Positions 59,907 through 64,000 of a stretch of 64,000 bases of DNA are shown piece after piece (position 1 is the stretch's first letter; every line of letters begins with the position of its first letter). This DNA comes from Apus apus (taxonomy: Eukaryota; Chordata; Aves; Apodiformes; Apodidae). The notes beneath the pieces were generated by a model. That model did not search any database and was not told where the DNA came from. It worked only from the letters and a program-made list of their open reading frames with translations. Made by a program: the position numbers and the translations under genes. The stretch is from positions 4,517,626 through 4,581,625 of the forward strand of contig NC_067305.1 in the NCBI RefSeq assembly GCF_020740795.1, read 5' to 3'.

Positions 59907-61643
59907 GGCCCCTCCTGGGCGAGAAACGGGGGGGGGGGGTCAGCAACACCCACCATTGTGGAGACCCCTATTCCCTGCTGCTTTACCCCCTCCCCAGTGC
60001 AAACCAGTGAAGCCCAGTCTGGTACCCACCCCACTCCCCCTCTCCCCCCGGGCAGGGCAGCACCCAGGGGGCCCCGGGGGGGGGTCTGGCCCTCCCGCAG
60101 CCCCAGCCCCACAACTCGCCTGCGCTCCGGTCGCTGCTCTGCGGGAAGAGGAACAGGCGCGTCCCGCTGACCCGTGTCACCCTGCCAGGGCGTAGGCGGC
60201 CCGGGGGGGAGGGGGCAGGGGGGCAGAACACCCCCCCCCCCCCCCCAGCACCCCCCAGCACCCCCCAGCCCCCGCCGGGCCCCCTGGACCTTCCCCGGGG
60301 TGCCACAGGGCTCTGGCATTGGGTGCAGCAGTGCGACCCGGGGGGCTTGGGGGGAGGCCGGGGGGGTGACACACGCGTGGGCAGACACGGACACGCAGAG
60401 GCATGTGCTGCTGCACCCTGGCACATGTATGTGGGGGTGCATGTATGTTGGGGCACGTGTTGGGTGCTCACCCACACCCCCCCCCGCCACATACACTGAT
60501 GGGCACATACGTGCACACACACATACTGGCAGCACGGACACGCGTGTACTGCCACGCACACCCATGTACTGCCACGCACACGCGTGCAGCAGCGCAGTGA
60601 AGCGGGTCGGAGCAGGGAGGGGGTGTCAGGGTCTTCATGCCGTGTTGGTGCAATTTAACACCGTGGCCCGGGAGGACCGTACGGCAGGATCGGACCCTTC
60701 CCGGGGTCTCGGACAGGGGGGGACTCTGCTCGGAGTCGCTCGTGGGGACACCCCCTTTTTGTGAGAGACCCCAAGGGCCGGAGAGTGGGGGGCTCCATGC
60801 AGGTCACCTGTCCTTGTTCCCATCCCCGTGTTCCTCGTGGGTCTCTCCCCATGTCTGTGCCCCCCCCTGCACCTGGATCTGCCGCCCACGTCTGTGTCCT
60901 GTGCCTGCCCCCTCGTGTCCGAGTCCCCTCGTGTCTCCTCATGCTCCCCCCTCGTCGCCTCCACTTCCCTCCGTGTCCACTGTGTCCGTGTTCGCCCCCT
61001 CGTGCCCGCGTCCCTGCACTTCCATCCCCCGCATCCATGTCCCTCCGTGTCCACTCTCTCATGTCCGTGTCCCTCTGTGTCCGTGTTCTCGTGTCCCTGT
61101 CCCTCTATGCCCCCCCCTTAGTGCCCACATCCCTCTTCACGTCCGTGTCCCTCCATGCCCACCCCTGGTGCCTGTGCCCTTCTGTGCCCACCACCGTCTC
61201 CACGCCCACCCCCTCGCGTTCGTGTCCCCCAGGGCCCACTCCCCCCACCGCTGTGTCCCTCCCTGTCCCTCCAAGTATCCCCCCCCTCCCTTCCTCCCTC
61301 CGGTGCACCCATCCACGCCGTCACGTCCGTGTCCCGTGTCTATGTCCCTCTTCACACCCACACCCCCCCTCCCTCCCTGCCCACCCCCCCCCCCCCTCAC
61401 TCCGCTGCCATCGCCCTTTTAAGAGCGGCGGGCGCGGGCGGTGCCGGGGGGGGGGGGGGGGGCCGCGTTGCTGGAACAGCCGCGCGGGGGGAGGCGGCGC
61501 GGCGGTTTCAAGCTCCCCCGCGGGCGCGCGCGGCCCCGGGGCCGCGGTGATGGCGGCGGCGGGAGAGCGGGAGCGGGGCCGGGGCCGGGGCCGGGAGCGG
61601 GGCCGCTGGCACTGACACCGGCGCTGCCCCCCGCCGCCGCAGC
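59907..61643. promoter_or_regulatory. Divergent region between LRRC25 and SSBP4
   Basis: Holds the LRRC25 upstream DNA and the SSBP4 promoter. About 60830-61340 is a degenerate 'gtgtccctc' pyrimidine-rich repeat. From about 61410 it becomes a CpG-rich island with a TATA-like TTTTAAGA at 61417-61424, a G-run, and the SSBP4 5' UTR. No separate gene is seen. Confidence 0.5.
60830..61340. repeat. Degenerate 'gtgtccct' repeat
   Basis: About 500 bases of C/T-rich plus strand built from 'cgtgtccctctgtgtccgtg' and 'tgcccaccccct' type words without strict period. Confidence 0.8.
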
Positions 61644-63104
61644 ATGTACGCCAAGGGCAAGGGCTCCGGCGTGCCCTCGGACGGCCAGGCCCGCGAGAAG
61701 TGAGTGCGGCGGGGGGGGGGGGGACGGACGGAACGGACGGCGGGCGGGGGAACCGGGGGCGCGGAAGTTTTGGTGGGTTTTGGTTTTTTGGTGTTTTTTT
61801 TTTTTTGCCGGGGCGAGCTCCGGGGGAGCGGGGCCGGAACCGCAGGGAGGGCCGGGGTTGGGGGGAAGCGCTGGGGCGGGCGGGCGGACCCCCCGCGGCT
61901 CCGCCCCGCCGGGGAGCCCCGGGAGCCGCCGCGGGGCAGCGGGAGCCGTCGGGGCTCAGCCGGGCGACGGGAGCCGCGCTGTCCCCGGGGCGCCGGGAAG
62001 CGTGATGCTTTCCCGGTTCCTGCCATCCCCGCGGCTACCGGGAGTCGCGATGCTCTCCGCCCCCCCCCCCCCGCCCCGGTTCCCGGTCCGTGCCATCCCC
62101 CGGGGCACCGGAGCAGTCGTGCCCCCCGATCCCGGCCATCCACGGGGCTACCGGGAGCTGCGATGTGCCCCGGGTCCGCGGCATCCCCCGGGGCACCGGC
62201 AGCCGTGATGCCCCCCAGGTCCCTGCCATCCCCCGGGGCACCGGCAGCGTGACCCGGCATCCCGGGCTGTCCCTGCCGTGCCCGGGGCCACCTCCGCCCC
62301 GGGGCACCTTCCGAGCCGGGGGCTGCACCCCACGATGGTTCCCCCGAGCTCGGTCACCCCCGTGGGGTTCCCGCTGGACCCGTTCCGCGCTGCCGGGGGG
62401 GGGGAAGGAGCAGCGGGCAGGGTGCTCCGGGGGGGTCCCTGGGTGGAGGGACACGCAGGGTGGCACGCGCCGTGTCCTGCGTGGGACGTGCCGCCGCTCC
62501 CCGGCTCATCCCACCGGCGGGAACCGGGGCGACGGGGCCGCGCGGCGTGGAAAGGCGCCCGGTGTCACCGGTGGGGCTCGGCGGTGTCACCGGTGGGACT
62601 CGGTGTCGCTGCGCTACCCGCGGGGGTCCCGTGCCGGGAGGTGACATCGACCCCTCGTTCCTTCCCCCCCCCCCCCCTCCCTTTCCCGGCGGCTCCATCC
62701 CCGGTGTCACCCGGGCTCTGTCACCGTGTCACTGCGGCGCGGACACCGCGGCGATGCTGCCCCCGCGGCGGGGCACCCCGGGGGCGGGGGGGGGTCCTGG
62801 GGGGAGGGGGTCGTGCCTGTCCCTGACCCCGTCCCCGTGTCCCCGTCCCCCTCCCCAGGCTGGCGCTCTATGTCTACGAGTACCTGCTGCACGTGGGGGC
62901 CCAGAAATCGGCCCAGACCTTCCTGTCGGAGGTAAGAGGAGGGGCAGGAGGTGCTGCCCCCCCCCCCCAGCCCCCCGAGCCCATCCCCGGGGTGTCCTGC
63001 CTGACCCCCTCCTCCCCACCACCCCCCCCTTATGCCCCCACAGATCCGATGGGAGAAGAACATCACACTGGGTGAGCCCCCCGGGTTCCTGCACTCCTGG
63101 TGGT
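61644..63104 (+). CDS. SSBP4: SSBP4, single-stranded DNA-binding protein family (5' part)
   Basis: Three coding exons: 61644-61699, 62859-62931 and 63043-63104; the rest is beyond the window. The product begins [19 protein letters not shown], then [34 protein letters not shown] and [10 protein letters not shown], the near-invariant LisH-containing N-terminus of SSBP2/3/4. This segment tetramerises and binds the LIM-domain-binding cofactor LDB1, protecting LDB1/LHX complexes from turnover. The exons carry phases 2, 0 and 2, and exon 3 ends in TG for the Cys that follows WW in the family. The paralogues are almost identical in this region, so SSBP4 is chosen over SSBP2/3 by position next to LRRC25 and GDF15. 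Exon 1 is in a CpG island. Confidence 0.9.
62010..62260. repeat. Minisatellite in SSBP4 intron 1, unit about 50-60 bp
   Basis: Four to five diverged copies of 'gccatcccccggggcaccgg' followed by 'cagccgtgatgccccccagg' style sequence. Non-coding, GC-rich. Confidence 0.82.
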
Positions 63105-64000
63105 GGTGAGTTGGGGCGGGGGGGGGGGGGAAAGGGCTGGACAACCCCCCCTCCCCACAGCCCTGGGGCTGGGCTGGGGGCTGGGGGGCTGCGCCCCCCC
63201 CCCCCCTGCTGCTGCCACATCCCCTCGTACCCCTGAAATCTCCTGCTCTGCTTTTCCCATCAGTGATTTTTGGGCCCCCCCCCCGCCCCTCTTCCCTCCC
63301 CCCCCCACGCCCCCCACCCCTTCCCCTCCCGGCTCCGCCCCGGCCCCCCCGCCCAGCCCCTCCAGATGGATCCAATTTGGCACCAAGCGTGGGGCAAAGG
63401 GAGGGGGTCCCAGCGCACGGCTGGACCCCCCGCACTGGGGGGGGGGGGAAGGAGGGGGGGGGCAGTAGATCCCCTCATAGGGGGGATGGGGATGGAGGAG
63501 GGGATCATGCAGGTGGGGGCTCCCCAGGGGGCTCAGTGGGGGGGGCCAGGATGGGGCTGCCTGGGCTCTGTGGTGCCACTTCCAACAAACGATTAATTGG
63601 TGATTTATGGGGGGGGGGGGGCCGGGATGGGGGGGGGGGGTGCCCTCCAGGCCATTAACCCTCCCTGTGCCGGCCCCGCACCCCAAATCTGTTGGGGACA
63701 CACGCACACATTCCTGGGGACACAAACACACACACATGCAGCACCAGCCCCTCCCCAGCCCGGGGGCAGGGGGGGGCCACGGGGGGGGGGGGGGGCGCAG
63801 GGGGCTGGACCCCCCCCCATCCCAGCCCGGGATGCTGCTGTGCCCTGATGTCAAGTCCCAGGAATTTGGGCTCCGGCCGTAGCGACCGTTTCCAGGGAAA
63901 ACAAGGAGCTGGGAGGCCCAGCCATGGGGGGGGGGGGGGGAACACGCAGCACCGCCCCCCCCACACCCATACTGGAGATGGGGGGGGGATGCACACAGCA
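63105..64000 (+). other. SSBP4 intron 3 (runs off the window)
   Basis: No next exon (expected to begin with the VFWDLYCAAP segment) is present. There are long G and C homopolymers, and short (CA)n runs near 63703-63737. Confidence 0.7.

Overview
This is a gene-dense, very GC-rich piece of a bird genome, probably from a microchromosome. The evidence is about a dozen chicken-repeat-1 (CR1) LINE tails with the usual avian 3' end, short introns, many GC-rich minisatellites, and proteins that match vertebrate families exon by exon. Gene content and order (PIK3R2, PDE4C, JUND, LSM4, PGPEP1, GDF15, LRRC25, SSBP4) follow the conserved block on human 19p13.11, which from memory corresponds to chicken chromosome 28. 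There are no bacterial, plasmid, phage or CRISPR features.

Layout. 1-9101: upstream DNA and the first four coding exons of PIK3R2 (+). 9132-9371: a run of 240 N. 10923-13564: two alternative 5' coding exon sets of PDE4C (-). The rest of PIK3R2, the PDE4C catalytic half and the genes expected between them are absent, so the gap almost certainly hides far more than 240 bases. 14443-17064: a four-exon mucin-like single-pass membrane protein (-) that I could not name. 19053-19997: intronless JUND (-), with a CRE-rich promoter region up to about 20.85 kb. 25455-30569: LSM4 (-). 31159-41008: PGPEP1 (+), whose start codon is 590 bp from that of LSM4 in a shared CpG-rich, CCAAT-containing promoter. 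41009-53900: a long 3' flank full of CR1 copies. 54039-56674: GDF15 (+), with a TATA box, a 42-bp tandem repeat in the 5' leader, two coding exons and a poly(A) signal. 57820-59906: LRRC25 (-). 61644-64000: the first three coding exons of SSBP4 (+), cut by the window end.

These are independent vertebrate genes, not an operon. They cover PI3K regulation (PIK3R2), cAMP breakdown (PDE4C), AP-1 transcription (JUND), mRNA decay and splicing (LSM4), pyroglutamyl-peptide hydrolysis (PGPEP1), a stress and appetite hormone (GDF15), a leucine-rich immune membrane protein (LRRC25) and a LIM-domain cofactor partner (SSBP4). I saw no wholly new biological system. The points most worth checking are the collapsed gap, the unnamed mucin, the GDF15 leader and prodomain repeats, a CR1 tail abutting a PGPEP1 splice donor, and the tight LSM4/PGPEP1 divergent promoter. 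Exon limits come from reading splice sites and phases by eye; no alignment or database search was run.
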